Positions 25,937 through 34,183 of a DNA stretch of 64,000 nt are shown here, piece after piece. The notes beneath the pieces are model-generated. The model searched no databases. It was given only the letters and a program-made list of their open reading frames with translations, and was not told the origin of the DNA. Source of the DNA: Ferrimonas futtsuensis DSM 18154 (GTDB lineage Bacteria; Pseudomonadota; Gammaproteobacteria; Enterobacterales; Shewanellaceae); NCBI RefSeq assembly GCF_000422645.1, contig NZ_AUGL01000001.1:248001-312000 (forward strand), given 5' to 3'. A program made the translations under genes and the position numbers. Position 1 is the stretch's first letter. Every line of letters starts with the position of its first letter.

Positions 25937-25958
25937 AAAAAGGCGCCCCCTGGGCGCC
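25937..25958 (-). terminator. Terminator of engB (minus strand)
   Basis: Stem GGCGCCC/GGGCGCC with a 3-base loop (25942–25958) is followed on the minus strand by five T. It lies 20 bases after the engB stop. Confidence 0.8.
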
Positions 25959-25978
25959 CTTCGTGCAACTGGTCTGCC

Positions 25979-26605
25979 TTACTCGGCCACCACCTCATCC
26001 TGGGGATCCAGCCAACGACCGATGTGGGCGATGGCTTCGCCGCGACCGGTTCCCTTCAGAGAAGAGAACAGCTGTACCTTGATCTCGCCACCGAACTCTT
26101 CCAGGGCGGACTTTACGTCTCTCAGGGTTTTCTGTTTAACCGCCTGCTTTAATTTATCCGCCTTGGTCAGCAACACCAGAACCGGCAGCTCCGCCGCCAC
26201 GGACCAACGGATCATGTTGGCGTCCAGATCCTTCAGAGGGTGACGACAATCCATCATCACCACCACCCCGCGCAGACAGCGGCGCTTCTCCAGGTACTCA
26301 GCCAGAGCCTTCTGCCACTTCTTCTTCATCTCCAGGGGAACCTGGGCAAAGCCATAACCGGGCAGGTCCACGAGACGACGATCGTCCCCCACCTCAAACA
26401 GGTTGATCATCTGGGTACGACCCGGGGTCTTGGAGGTCTTAGCCAAACCTTTCTGGTCGGTCATCGTATTGAGGGCAGAGGATTTTCCCGCATTGGAGCG
26501 GCCCGCAAACGCAACCTCGATCCCGGTATCTGGCGGCAGAAAACTGATGTCAGGGGCGCTGAGCATGTACTTGGCGCGGCGAAAATCGATGGCGGTATCG
26601 CTCAC
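25979..26605 (-). CDS. engB: Ribosome biogenesis GTP-binding protein EngB/YsxC
   Basis: 208-residue Era-like GTPase needed for 50S subunit maturation and division. G1 is GRSNAGKS (35–42), G3 lies in VDLPGYG, and G4 is LTKADK. It has the minimal EngB layout without extra domains. The order polA–spf–engB is conserved from Enterobacteria to Vibrio and supports the call. The start ATG 26605 gives [17 protein letters not shown], the usual N-terminus. Confidence 0.95.
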   Translation of the reverse strand: MSDTAIDFRRAKYMLSAPDISFLPPDTGIEVAFAGRSNAGKSSALNTMTDQKGLAKTSKTPGRTQMINLFEVGDDRRLVDLPGYGFAQVPLEMKKKWQKALAEYLEKRRCLRGVVVMMDCRHPLKDLDANMIRWSVAAELPVLVLLTKADKLKQAVKQKTLRDVKSALEEFGGEIKVQLFSSLKGTGRGEAIAHIGRWLDPQDEVVAE

Positions 26606-26700
26606 TTAGGATCTCCATTGATGATTTACATGGGTGCTCTGGGTCACATTACGCCAATTTTTTAGATCTAACGACAAATTAGTGTAAAATGCGTTCTGCG

Positions 26701-26733
26701 AGCCTCCCCAATAGTCTATCACGGGGCGAGGCT
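26701..26733 (+). other. Hairpin in the cytochrome c4 leader
   Basis: AGCCTC-CCC (26701–26709) pairs with GGGG-C-GAGGCT (26723–26733), 44 bases before the ATG. There is no T tract, so it is more likely a leader stability or regulatory element than a terminator. A TAAAAT −10-like element lies just upstream, near 26685. Confidence 0.45.
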
Positions 26734-26776
26734 GGACAGGGAAAGAACGAGCCACGCAAATAAAAGTTGGAACACC

Positions 26777-27406
26777 ATGAAAAAATTAGCACTAACACTT
26801 TCTGTGCTCGCCGCTTTCAGCGGTACTGTTCAGGCCCAGGGAGATGAAGCCAAAGGGCAGCAAGTTGCCACCACCACCTGTCTTGCCTGCCACGGCATGG
26901 ACGGGAACAGCATGGTCCCCATGTACCCCAAACTGGCTGGCCAGCATCAGGGCTACCTGCTCAAGCAGTTGAAAGAATTCAAGCAGGGTGCCATGAGCGG
27001 CGGCAAAGAGGGCCGAAACGATCCCATTATGGCCGGAATGGTCATGACCCTGAATGACGAGCAGATGGCGGATGTCTCCGCTTTCTATGCCTCCCAGGCG
27101 ATCTCCGCCGGCACTCAGGTGGACGCAGATACCCAGGCCAAAGGCGAAAAGCTGTATATGGGGGGTGACGCACAGCGTCAGATTACCGCCTGTGCGGCCT
27201 GCCACGGTCCCAATGGGGAAGGGATGAACCTGGCCGGTTACCCCAGCCTGGCGGGTCAACACCCGGACTACATCAAGGCCCAACTGGAGAAGTTCCGCAG
27301 CGGTGCCCGTGCCAACGATCTCAACGGCATGATGACCGGCGTAGCCAAGAACCTGCGTGACGAGGACATCAGCCTGCTGAGCCAGTACATCTCCAGCCTG
27401 AAATAG
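26777..27406 (+). CDS. Di-haem cytochrome c4
   Basis: 209-residue periplasmic protein with a signal peptide (residues 1–20, ending VQA) and two tandem class I c-type domains, each with one CXXCH: C35-C38-H39 and C139-C142-H143. Conserved methionines in each half are the likely axial ligands. Cytochrome c4 passes electrons from bc1 or other donors to terminal oxidases. It stands alone between engB (divergent) and csrB, with its own leader and terminator. Confidence 0.93.
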   Translation: MKKLALTLSVLAAFSGTVQAQGDEAKGQQVATTTCLACHGMDGNSMVPMYPKLAGQHQGYLLKQLKEFKQGAMSGGKEGRNDPIMAGMVMTLNDEQMADVSAFYASQAISAGTQVDADTQAKGEKLYMGGDAQRQITACAACHGPNGEGMNLAGYPSLAGQHPDYIKAQLEKFRSGARANDLNGMMTGVAKNLRDEDISLLSQYISSLK

Positions 27407-27432
27407 GCCGGGATAGCTTCACCAGAGTAAGA

Positions 27433-27456
27433 GGCGAGCCAGTGGCTCGCCTTTTT
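27433..27456 (+). terminator. Rho-independent terminator of the cytochrome c4 gene
   Basis: Stem GGCGAGCC/GGCTCGCC (27433–27451) followed by TTTTT. Confidence 0.9.
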
Positions 27457-27516
27457 AACATCTGCGGTTTGAGGATCTCGATCACAGAAGGCGCATCCCC
27501 CCTGCACGATTCTTCT

Positions 27517-27528
27517 TGTAAGAGATTT
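27517..27528 (+). promoter_or_regulatory. UvrY/GacA-like upstream site of csrB
   Basis: TGTAAGAGATTT resembles the first two thirds of the UvrY-binding repeat upstream of E. coli csrB (TGTGAGAGATCTCTTACA). It lies about 165 bases before the predicted csrB start, a similar distance to E. coli. The second half of the repeat is degenerate. Confidence 0.4.
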
Positions 27529-27648
27529 GCCATTGCGACATTGAGAGATTTAAGTCTTTTTCACTGCAAAATCCTCCTCAAACCTTTTGTCATCAAGCAA
27601 TTGCACTGTTAACAATCGCGAGCGACGGTAACAAAACTGCAAAAAAAG

Positions 27649-27676
27649 TTGCGATCCAGCTCAAATTAAGTAGAGT
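27649..27676 (+). promoter_or_regulatory. csrB core promoter
   Basis: TTGCGA (27649–27654) and TAGAGT (27671–27676) with 16-base spacing, placed 5–7 bases before the first GGA-rich sequence. Confidence 0.5.
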
Positions 27677-27681
27677 ATGGG

Positions 27682-28085
27682 GCATCCAAAGGAGAGGAAC
27701 TCGGCGGCCGGAGCGTCACCGAAAAAAAAGGGACAGCACCCAAGGAGATGGGTGATGGAACGGAAACTCTTCAGGAGGAAACGAGCCGGAGAGCTCGAGC
27801 AGAAGGACCAGCATCTCAGTTCAACACGGATGGTTGTATTACGTCAGGAAGATGCTTGTCATCAGGACGATGACATTAGCCTTGTTAAGGAAAACCTTCA
27901 GGAAGAATAATAAAGCGCCAGGATAGGCCGAAAACGAAAAAAGCCGCACGGAAGCAGTAAAAAGAAGACGGATCTAGACCGGGAAAGTCACATCGCAGGT
28001 AAGGATTGCCTGAATACCCGAATGAGTGAGTGTCTTAAGACACCCCATTACCTGGCAGCAGAGGAGACTCTGCTGCCTTTTTTAT
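27682..28085 (+). ncRNA. csrB: CsrB-family CsrA-sequestering RNA
   Basis: About 404 bases of plus-strand sequence hold 22 GGA triplets, roughly three to four times the chance number and almost all in A/C-GGA context. Several lie in hairpin loops (for example GTCATC-AGGA-CGATGAC at 27858–27873 and CCC-AAGGAGAT-GGG near 27740). The transcript ends at a 10-bp stem GGCAGCAGAG/CTCTGCTGCC (28054–28077) with six T. Length is close to E. coli CsrB (369 bases). The RNA would titrate CsrA and be made under BarA/UvrY control. A 77-codon open frame inside it is a by-product of the AGGA repeats. Confidence 0.88.
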
Positions 28086-28224
28086 TTCCCGCGCCCCCAG
28101 GTTCCCAGCAACAAACGTTCCTTTTATAATGGGCCGGTGGACTCGGCGCGGTTGCTTCTTCGCCGAGGTTCGTCACAAAAAAAATCAACACGCCCCAGTG
28201 GCTCCTTCGAGGTTTCGGGACCCT

Positions 28225-28860
28225 ATGCACTGCCCCCTCTGTCAGCACCATCAGACTCAGCACTATCATCAGGACAAGAAACGTCACTACTTCCAATGCA
28301 CCAGGTGTGAGCTGGTGTTTGCCGACCCCAACGCCCTGCTGCCCCCCTCGGCGGAGAAGCATCAGTACGATCAACATCAGAATGACCCATTAGACCAGGG
28401 ATACCGCCGCTTCCTCTCCCGATTGGCACAGCCGCTGATGCAGAGGCTGGCGCCCGGCAGCCAGGGGCTGGATTTTGGTTGCGGCCCGGGACCGACCCTG
28501 TCACTGATGCTGGAGGAGGCGGGACACGCCATGGCCATCTACGACCCCTATTTCCACCCGGACAGGGCGCCGCTGAGAAGCAATTATGACTTTGTCACCT
28601 GCACCGAAGCCATCGAGCACTTCTACCGCCCCGGACGGGAGTGGCAGCTGCTGCTGGAGCTGGTGCGTCCCGGCGGCATCCTGGCGCTGATGACCAAGCT
28701 GGTGAAGGACAGGCAGGCGTTTGCCAACTGGCACTACAAGAACGACCCCACCCATGTCAGCTTTTTCAGCCGCACCACCTTCGAGTTTCTGGCCCAGAGG
28801 GACAGCCTGACGGTGGAATTTATCGGTAATGACGTCGTACTGCTGCAAAAAGCGGCATAA
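28225..28860 (+). CDS. Class I SAM-dependent methyltransferase with N-terminal zinc motif
   Basis: 211 residues from ATG 28225 (MHCPLCQHH). A zinc-ribbon-like start has C3/C6 and C25/C28. The SAM-binding motif I is LDFGCGPGP (82–90), with the later motif VTCTEAIEHF. This matches small methyltransferases in the Methyltransf_23 group; the substrate is unknown. Upstream codons to 28129 precede the natural MHCP start and overlap the region just after csrB. It is followed by yihI at 36 bases. Confidence 0.82.
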   Translation: MHCPLCQHHQTQHYHQDKKRHYFQCTRCELVFADPNALLPPSAEKHQYDQHQNDPLDQGYRRFLSRLAQPLMQRLAPGSQGLDFGCGPGPTLSLMLEEAGHAMAIYDPYFHPDRAPLRSNYDFVTCTEAIEHFYRPGREWQLLLELVRPGGILALMTKLVKDRQAFANWHYKNDPTHVSFFSRTTFEFLAQRDSLTVEFIGNDVVLLQKAA

Positions 28861-28896
28861 TCTGGTATAACCTGCCGCCCACTCTGGAGGCAAACG

Positions 28897-29415
28897 ATGA
28901 CGAGACAGAAGAAATCCCGCAAGATTAATGTTCACGGACCCCGGCAACAGACCCGCACCGAAAAAGGGGCAGGTCACGAAGGCAAACGCCGGAACGCCAA
29001 GGGTAAAGCCGCTGGCTCTCGCCAGAACGAAGGCTCTGCCAAGTCCAGACAGCGGGCAGATCAGCCTCAGGATCCCATGGACCCGCGCCTGGGCAGCAAG
29101 AAGCCCATCTCCCTGACCCCCCCTGCACAGGAGGCGCCAGCGGCCAAGCCCCTCTCTCCGGAGCAGGAGCTGGAGAAACTGGAGAACCTGCCCCGGCTTA
29201 ACGCCCTGCTGGATCGCCTGGACCAGGAGGAGGTGCTCAGTGCCGAGGACCAACAGTGGCTGGACGCCAAGCTGGACAGAATCGAACAGTTGATGACCCA
29301 GCTGGGCATCGAACTGGAGGAGGCGCCTGAAGAGCAGCCCGCTCCCCAGCCGGAGCAGGACCTGATGAGCCGCTTCGAATCCGGCAGTGATCTGCTGGAC
29401 GACTACAAAGAGTAA
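28897..29415 (+). CDS. yihI: Der GTPase-activating protein YihI
   Basis: 172 residues. The first 70 are basic and low-complexity (RQKKSRKINVHG…KRRNAKGK). The acidic helical C-terminal part contains LENLPRLNALLDRLDQEE, AEDQQWLDAKLDRIEQLM and a final DDYKE. This is the YihI layout; YihI stimulates the Der (EngA) GTPase and so modulates ribosome assembly. The position next to hemN is the same as in E. coli, which supports the call. Confidence 0.9.
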   Translation: MTRQKKSRKINVHGPRQQTRTEKGAGHEGKRRNAKGKAAGSRQNEGSAKSRQRADQPQDPMDPRLGSKKPISLTPPAQEAPAAKPLSPEQELEKLENLPRLNALLDRLDQEEVLSAEDQQWLDAKLDRIEQLMTQLGIELEEAPEEQPAPQPEQDLMSRFESGSDLLDDYKE

Positions 29416-29439
29416 TCTCCCCAAGAGTACTCCCCAGGG

Positions 29440-29457
29440 GCCCGGCCTGCGCCGGGC
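29440..29457 (+). terminator. Possible terminator hairpin after yihI
   Basis: Stem GCCCGGC/GCCGGGC with a 4-base loop, 24 bases after the yihI stop. There is no T tract, so intrinsic termination is doubtful. Confidence 0.4.
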
Positions 29458-29662
29458 GCTCCCCCTGTCGCCCCACCAATTACTGCCCTACCCTTAGGGA
29501 CTGTGCTCCACTCTGTGGACCAGCTCACGTTCCTGAGTTCCGGCCGGGAACCATTGGCCCGGTCCGTTGTTTATAAAACATCACGCCCAGCACAGCCTTA
29601 TAGGCCAGACCAGCCCCCCGGGGTGAATTTGGGTCACGGATCAAAGGCAAGGCGCTTAAAAG

Positions 29663-29677
29663 TGTGCATAATGCACA
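29663..29677. promoter_or_regulatory. Perfect palindrome upstream of hemN
   Basis: TGTGCATAATGCACA is a 15-bp perfect palindrome 92 bases before the hemN start, in the otherwise featureless 354-base gap 29416–29769. It may be an operator overlapping the promoter (CATAAT inside it resembles a −10). It is one base short of CRP spacing and is not a standard FNR site; the regulator is unknown. Confidence 0.5.
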
Positions 29678-29769
29678 TTAAATAATGCTCCCGTTGAGTC
29701 ACAGGAACGCAACCAGACCTCGGGATGCCGCAATATCATCGGCTCACCCATGCCGCAGGAGAGAATGCA

Positions 29770-31140
29770 GTGCAGGATAAGATTAGCTGGAACCAGGCCC
29801 TGATTGAGAAGTATAACTACAGCGGCCCCCGTTACACCTCATACCCCACCGCAGTGGAGTTCCACAAGGACTACACCGACCAGCACCTGCGGGAAGCGAT
29901 TCAGGATTCGGACAAGCGCAACCTGTCCCTCTACATCCACGTCCCCTTCTGCCACAAGCTCTGCTACTACTGCGGCTGCAACAAGATCATCACCCGTCAT
30001 GCCCATAAGGCGGACCAGTATCTGGACTACCTGGAGCGTGAAATCAACGCCCGTGCGCCTCTGTTCAAGGAGTACAGCGTTACCCAGATGCACTGGGGTG
30101 GCGGCACGCCAACCTTCCTCAACCACGAGCAGATCCGCCGTCTGGTCAAGCTGCTGAAGGAGAAGTTCAACTTCGCCGACGAGGGTGAGTTCGCCATCGA
30201 GGTGGATCCCCGCGAGATTGAACTGGATACTCTGGAAGTGCTGAAAGAGGTGGGCTTCAACCGCATCTCCGTTGGGGTTCAGGATTTCAACAAAGAGGTG
30301 CAGGTGGCGGTCAACCGCGAGCAGGATGAACAGTTCATCTTCGACCTCCTCGAGCACGCCCGCAAGCTGGGCTTCACCTCCACCAACATCGACCTGATCT
30401 ACGGCCTGCCCCATCAGACCCCAGAGAGCTTCGCCAAGACGCTGGAGCGGGTAAAGGATCTGGACCCGGATCGCCTCAGTGTCTTCAACTATGCCCACCT
30501 GCCTCATCGCTTCGCCGCCCAGCGCAAGCTGAAAGAGGAGGATATGCCGACGCCGCATCAGAAGCTGAAGCTGCTGGAAAACACCATCAACACCCTGATG
30601 GGCTACGGCTACCAGTTCATCGGCATGGATCACTTCGCCAAGCCTGAAGATGAACTGGCCCGCCTGCAGAACGCCGGCCAACTGCACCGCAACTTCCAGG
30701 GCTACACCACCCAGCCCGACGCCGACCTGCTGGGTCTGGGCGCGTCCGCCATCTCCAACATCGGTAAGGCCTACGCCCAGAACGCCGTGGACCTGAAAGA
30801 CTACTACGAAGCGATGGATGCCAACGAGCACGCCATGATCAAGGGCTGTGGTCTGGAGACCGATGACTTCATCCGCCGCGAAGTGATCAAGCAGCTAATC
30901 TGCCACTTCCAGCTGGATAAGAGCGCCATCGAGAAGCAGTGGAACATCGACTTCAACCAGTACTTCGAAGAAGACCAGAAGCTGCTCAAGCCCTTCATCG
31001 AAGATGATCTGGTGCGCATGAGCGAGGACCGCATCGAGGTGACCGGCCAGGGCCGCCTGCTGATCCGCAACATCTGCATGTGCTTCGACCGCTACCTGCG
31101 CGACAAGGCCCGCCAGCAACAGTTCTCCCGGGTGATCTGA
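29770..31140 (+). CDS. hemN: Oxygen-independent coproporphyrinogen III dehydrogenase
   Basis: 456 residues from a GTG start at 29770, which has CAGGAGAG upstream and makes the N-terminus match E. coli HemN (457 residues). The ATG at 29725 has no such support. The radical SAM motif is C61-X3-C65-X2-C68-X-C70, including the fourth cysteine diagnostic of true HemN, and YNYSGPRYTSYPTA is the family N-terminal motif. It makes protoporphyrinogen IX without oxygen and so supports haem supply for the respiratory cytochromes here. Confidence 0.95.
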   Translation: MQDKISWNQALIEKYNYSGPRYTSYPTAVEFHKDYTDQHLREAIQDSDKRNLSLYIHVPFCHKLCYYCGCNKIITRHAHKADQYLDYLEREINARAPLFKEYSVTQMHWGGGTPTFLNHEQIRRLVKLLKEKFNFADEGEFAIEVDPREIELDTLEVLKEVGFNRISVGVQDFNKEVQVAVNREQDEQFIFDLLEHARKLGFTSTNIDLIYGLPHQTPESFAKTLERVKDLDPDRLSVFNYAHLPHRFAAQRKLKEEDMPTPHQKLKLLENTINTLMGYGYQFIGMDHFAKPEDELARLQNAGQLHRNFQGYTTQPDADLLGLGASAISNIGKAYAQNAVDLKDYYEAMDANEHAMIKGCGLETDDFIRREVIKQLICHFQLDKSAIEKQWNIDFNQYFEEDQKLLKPFIEDDLVRMSEDRIEVTGQGRLLIRNICMCFDRYLRDKARQQQFSRVI

Positions 31141-31152
31141 TCATCCAGGCAT

Positions 31153-31183
31153 AAAAAAGGGTCGCCGCGGCGACCTTTTTTTT
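31153..31183. terminator. Bidirectional terminator between hemN and add
   Basis: Stem GGTCGCC/GGCGACC (31160–31175) has an A run before it and eight T after it, so it can end transcription in both directions between the convergent genes. Confidence 0.9.
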
Positions 31184-31192
31184 GGCTGTCTG

Positions 31193-32194
31193 TCAGCGAC
31201 CCTGCTTCTTCTGCAGCAGCGCCTTGCGGTCGCTGTCGGAGATAAACGCCAGCTCGGCGCCGTGCTGCTGAATGGTGCGCAGCTGGGCTTCACTCAGGCC
31301 AATGCGCTCTCTGGCCATCTGATACTCGAAGGGGATGGAGTTGGCGGAAACGCCGGGGTCGTCAGTATTCAGGCACACCTTCAGCCCCTGCTCCACAAAG
31401 GTGCGGATGGGGTGCACCTCATAATCCGCCACCGAGTTGGCGTGGACATTGGAGGTGGGACAGGACTCGATGCCGATCCCTCTCTCCCTGAGAAACGCCA
31501 GCAGACGCGGATCCTCCGGCGCCGTGGTGGCATGCCCCAGGCGGGTGGCCCCCAGCTCGGTCACCGCCTGCCAGATGGAGGACGGCGGACCGGGCTCACC
31601 GGCGTGAATGGTGACATTGAGGTAGGCATCCCGCACCCGTTTGAAGTGATCCACAAACAGGTCCCCGGGGAACCCCTCCTCATCACCCGCCAGGTCGCAG
31701 GCAACGAAGTGCTGTTTCTGACTGAGGATGGCATCCAGCTCACGATGGCAGGCCTCGGCACCGTCGCCGCGACAGAGGATGCCGATGAGGTTGATCATGA
31801 TGCCACTGTCCCGGGCACCGCGGGCAACGCCATCGATCACCGCTTCCACCACCCCCTCCTGGGGCAAACCGTGGGGTCCGGCCATGTAAGCGGGAGAGAA
31901 CCTCAGCTCACCGTAGTCCACTCCATTGGCCGCAAGATCCAGGGCATTTTCATAGGCCACCCGGTTCACCGCATCCAGATCCCCCAGCACCGCCACCTGA
32001 TAATCCAGCTTGGCCAGCAACGCCTCCACCGAGGGACAACGGTCGATCACCTGCAGGTAGGGGCGCAGCGCCTCCATCTCGTAGGCGGGCAGGGTCACAT
32101 TGAATTGACGGGCCAGGTCCAGCACGGTCTCGGGGCGCACCGAGCCATCGAGATGGCGGTGAAGGTCGGTCAGGAGTATGCCTTGATCAAACAT
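31193..32194 (-). CDS. add: Adenosine deaminase
   Basis: 333-residue zinc amidohydrolase that converts adenosine to inosine. The metal and catalytic residues are present in TDLHRHLDGSVR (HxH), TIHAGEPG (His-Ala-Gly-Glu), LGHAT and LNTDDPGVS. Length is as in E. coli Add. It is divergent from the DUF885 lipoprotein gene across a 156-base gap that contains a perfect palindrome at 32247. Confidence 0.94.
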   Translation of the reverse strand: MFDQGILLTDLHRHLDGSVRPETVLDLARQFNVTLPAYEMEALRPYLQVIDRCPSVEALLAKLDYQVAVLGDLDAVNRVAYENALDLAANGVDYGELRFSPAYMAGPHGLPQEGVVEAVIDGVARGARDSGIMINLIGILCRGDGAEACHRELDAILSQKQHFVACDLAGDEEGFPGDLFVDHFKRVRDAYLNVTIHAGEPGPPSSIWQAVTELGATRLGHATTAPEDPRLLAFLRERGIGIESCPTSNVHANSVADYEVHPIRTFVEQGLKVCLNTDDPGVSANSIPFEYQMARERIGLSEAQLRTIQQHGAELAFISDSDRKALLQKKQGR

Positions 32195-32246
32195 GGGTCT
32201 CTCTTTTTGGTAAAGGGATGTTATTTGCCAACAACAAACCCGGGGG

Positions 32247-32260
32247 AATTGTATACAATT
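32247..32260. promoter_or_regulatory. Operator-like palindrome between add and the DUF885 gene
   Basis: AATTGTATACAATT is a perfect 14-bp palindrome 53 bases upstream of the add start. Its core fits TTGTNNACAA, the form of the three sites upstream of the GntR/propionate operon in this window. An FCD-type GntR regulator is therefore a plausible binder. Confidence 0.5.
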
Positions 32261-32350
32261 GTGGCGCCGTTTATGACGCCCTAAGCCGGCGCACAGGTCA
32301 ACACGGCCTCAGAATAATTAAAAAGTAGAATTCAACAAAGGGACAGGATC

Positions 32351-34093
32351 ATGAAAAACTGGCTTATCGGTGCCCTGCTGGTGCTGACCGGCTGTGCCAC
32401 CACCCAGCCTCCCAGTGCCGACGACACCGTCATCGACCTGATGGAGCAAGCCTGGCAGCAGCGGCTGGCACGCTCTCCGCAGATGGCCGCTCACTTTGGC
32501 GACATCGATGCCCAGGCCAGACTGGACGATCACAGTCCCCAGGCACTGCAGGGCGCCTTTGACGCCAACCTGGCCCTGCTGGATCAGGCCAGAAACATCG
32601 ATGCCGGCGCCCTCAGCGATGAGGGCAGGATCAACCTGTCGATTCTGGTGGGGATCCTGGAGAACCGCACCGACAGCTATCGCTTCCACGAATACCTGAT
32701 GCCACTGACCGCCGAGGGCGGCTTTCACAATGAGGTGGCTGGCATCGCCGCCGGCCTGACGTTGGCCACCACCCAACAGGCCCAGGCCTACCTGTCCCGG
32801 TTGGCCGCCCTGCCTGAACTGTTTCAGCAGCAGATCCACTGGATGCGCGAAGGGGTACGCCTGGGCTACACCCAGCCTCAGGTGGTACTTGAGGGATTTG
32901 AGAGCTCCATCCAGGCCTACCTGCCCGACGACGCCAAAGAAAGTCTCTACTACCAGCCCTTCACCACCCTGCCCCAAGATCGAGCGGACACCCAGGCCCT
33001 GACGCGCGCCGGTCTCAAAGCGGTCAGGGAGCAGGTGCTGCCCGCCTACCGTGATTACCTGAGCTTCTTTGTTGAGGAGTATCGGCCTGCCGCCCGCACC
33101 AGCATCGCCGCCGGCGAGCTGCCCGACGGGGAGGCCTACTACGCCAACCGGGTGAATCACTTCATCACCCTGCCCATGACCCCGGACGAGGTTCACCAGC
33201 TGGGGCTGGAGGAGGTGGCCCGCATCCGCGCCGAGATGGAGACGATCATCGAAGCGCTGGCGTTCGAGGGGGACTTTGCCGAGTTCCTGGCCTTCCTGCG
33301 CACCGATGCGCGCTTCTATGCCAACACACCTGAGCAGCTTCTGCGGGAAGCGGCCTGGCTGGCCAAGAGGGCGGACGCCATGCTGCCACAGTTCTTTGGC
33401 AAGTTGCCGCGCACTCCCTACGGGGTGATGGCGGTACCGGTGGAGATCGCCCCCAAATACACCACAGGTCGCTACTCCGGTCCCAGCGGCGATCATCAGC
33501 CGGGCTACTACTGGGTCAACACCTACGCCCTGGACAAGCGCCCCCTCTATGCCCTGCCCGCCCTCACCCTGCATGAAGCAGTGCCTGGCCATCACCTGCA
33601 GATCTCCCTGACCCGGGAACTGGGCGAGGTGCACCCGCTGCGCCGCTACCACTACATCAGTGCCTTCGGCGAAGGCTGGGGGCTGTACTCGGAAAAGCTG
33701 GGGGTGGAAGCGGGTTACTATGAGGACGCCTATGCCGACTTTGGCCGTCTCAGTTATGAGATGTGGCGTGCCAGCCGCCTGGTGGTGGACACCGGCATCC
33801 ACGCCAAGGGCTGGAGCCGCCAGCAGGCCATCGACTTTATGGCCGGTAACACCGCCCTCTCCCTGCACAACGTCACCACAGAGGTGGACCGATACATCTC
33901 CTGGCCGGGGCAGGCCCTCTCCTACAAGATGGGCGAGCTGACCCTGTGGCGTCTGCGGCATGAGGCGGAGCAGACCCTGGGAGACCGCTTCGATATCCGA
34001 GGTTTCCACGATGCGGTACTGGCCAACGGCTCGGTGCCCCTGGCTGAGCTGGAGCGACTGGTGCGCCAGTGGATTGCCAGCCAGCAAGGTTAA
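32351..34093 (+). CDS. DUF885-family lipoprotein, putative metallopeptidase
   Basis: 580 residues with a lipoprotein signal: the lipobox LTGC puts the lipidated Cys at residue 15. The DUF885 zinc motif HEAVPGHH is at 408–415, with a downstream conserved Glu in SAFGEGWGLYSEKLG. Members resemble zinc carboxy/oligopeptidases, but natural substrates are unknown. It is likely anchored in the outer or inner membrane facing the periplasm. ATG 32351 has GGACAGGATC upstream. It is a single gene, divergent from add. Confidence 0.87.
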   Translation: MKNWLIGALLVLTGCATTQPPSADDTVIDLMEQAWQQRLARSPQMAAHFGDIDAQARLDDHSPQALQGAFDANLALLDQARNIDAGALSDEGRINLSILVGILENRTDSYRFHEYLMPLTAEGGFHNEVAGIAAGLTLATTQQAQAYLSRLAALPELFQQQIHWMREGVRLGYTQPQVVLEGFESSIQAYLPDDAKESLYYQPFTTLPQDRADTQALTRAGLKAVREQVLPAYRDYLSFFVEEYRPAARTSIAAGELPDGEAYYANRVNHFITLPMTPDEVHQLGLEEVARIRAEMETIIEALAFEGDFAEFLAFLRTDARFYANTPEQLLREAAWLAKRADAMLPQFFGKLPRTPYGVMAVPVEIAPKYTTGRYSGPSGDHQPGYYWVNTYALDKRPLYALPALTLHEAVPGHHLQISLTRELGEVHPLRRYHYISAFGEGWGLYSEKLGVEAGYYEDAYADFGRLSYEMWRASRLVVDTGIHAKGWSRQQAIDFMAGNTALSLHNVTTEVDRYISWPGQALSYKMGELTLWRLRHEAEQTLGDRFDIRGFHDAVLANGSVPLAELERLVRQWIASQQG

Positions 34094-34144
34094 AGCACCT
34101 TGACCTTCGCCGAGTGTTTATGGAGCGGCACGGACTAAAAGCCC

Positions 34145-34168
34145 AAGAGGTGCCCTGGGGCACCTCTT
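34145..34168. terminator. Terminator hairpin between convergent genes
   Basis: A perfect 10-bp stem AAGAGGTGCC/GGCACCTCTT with a 4-base loop. The T tract is short, so termination strength is uncertain. Confidence 0.6.
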
Positions 34169-34183
34169 CTGTTGTCACACTCG

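Noticed and set aside
27677-27910. 77-codon open frame
   Set aside because: It lies wholly inside the CsrB RNA; its Arg/Glu/Lys-rich sequence comes from the AGGA repeats.
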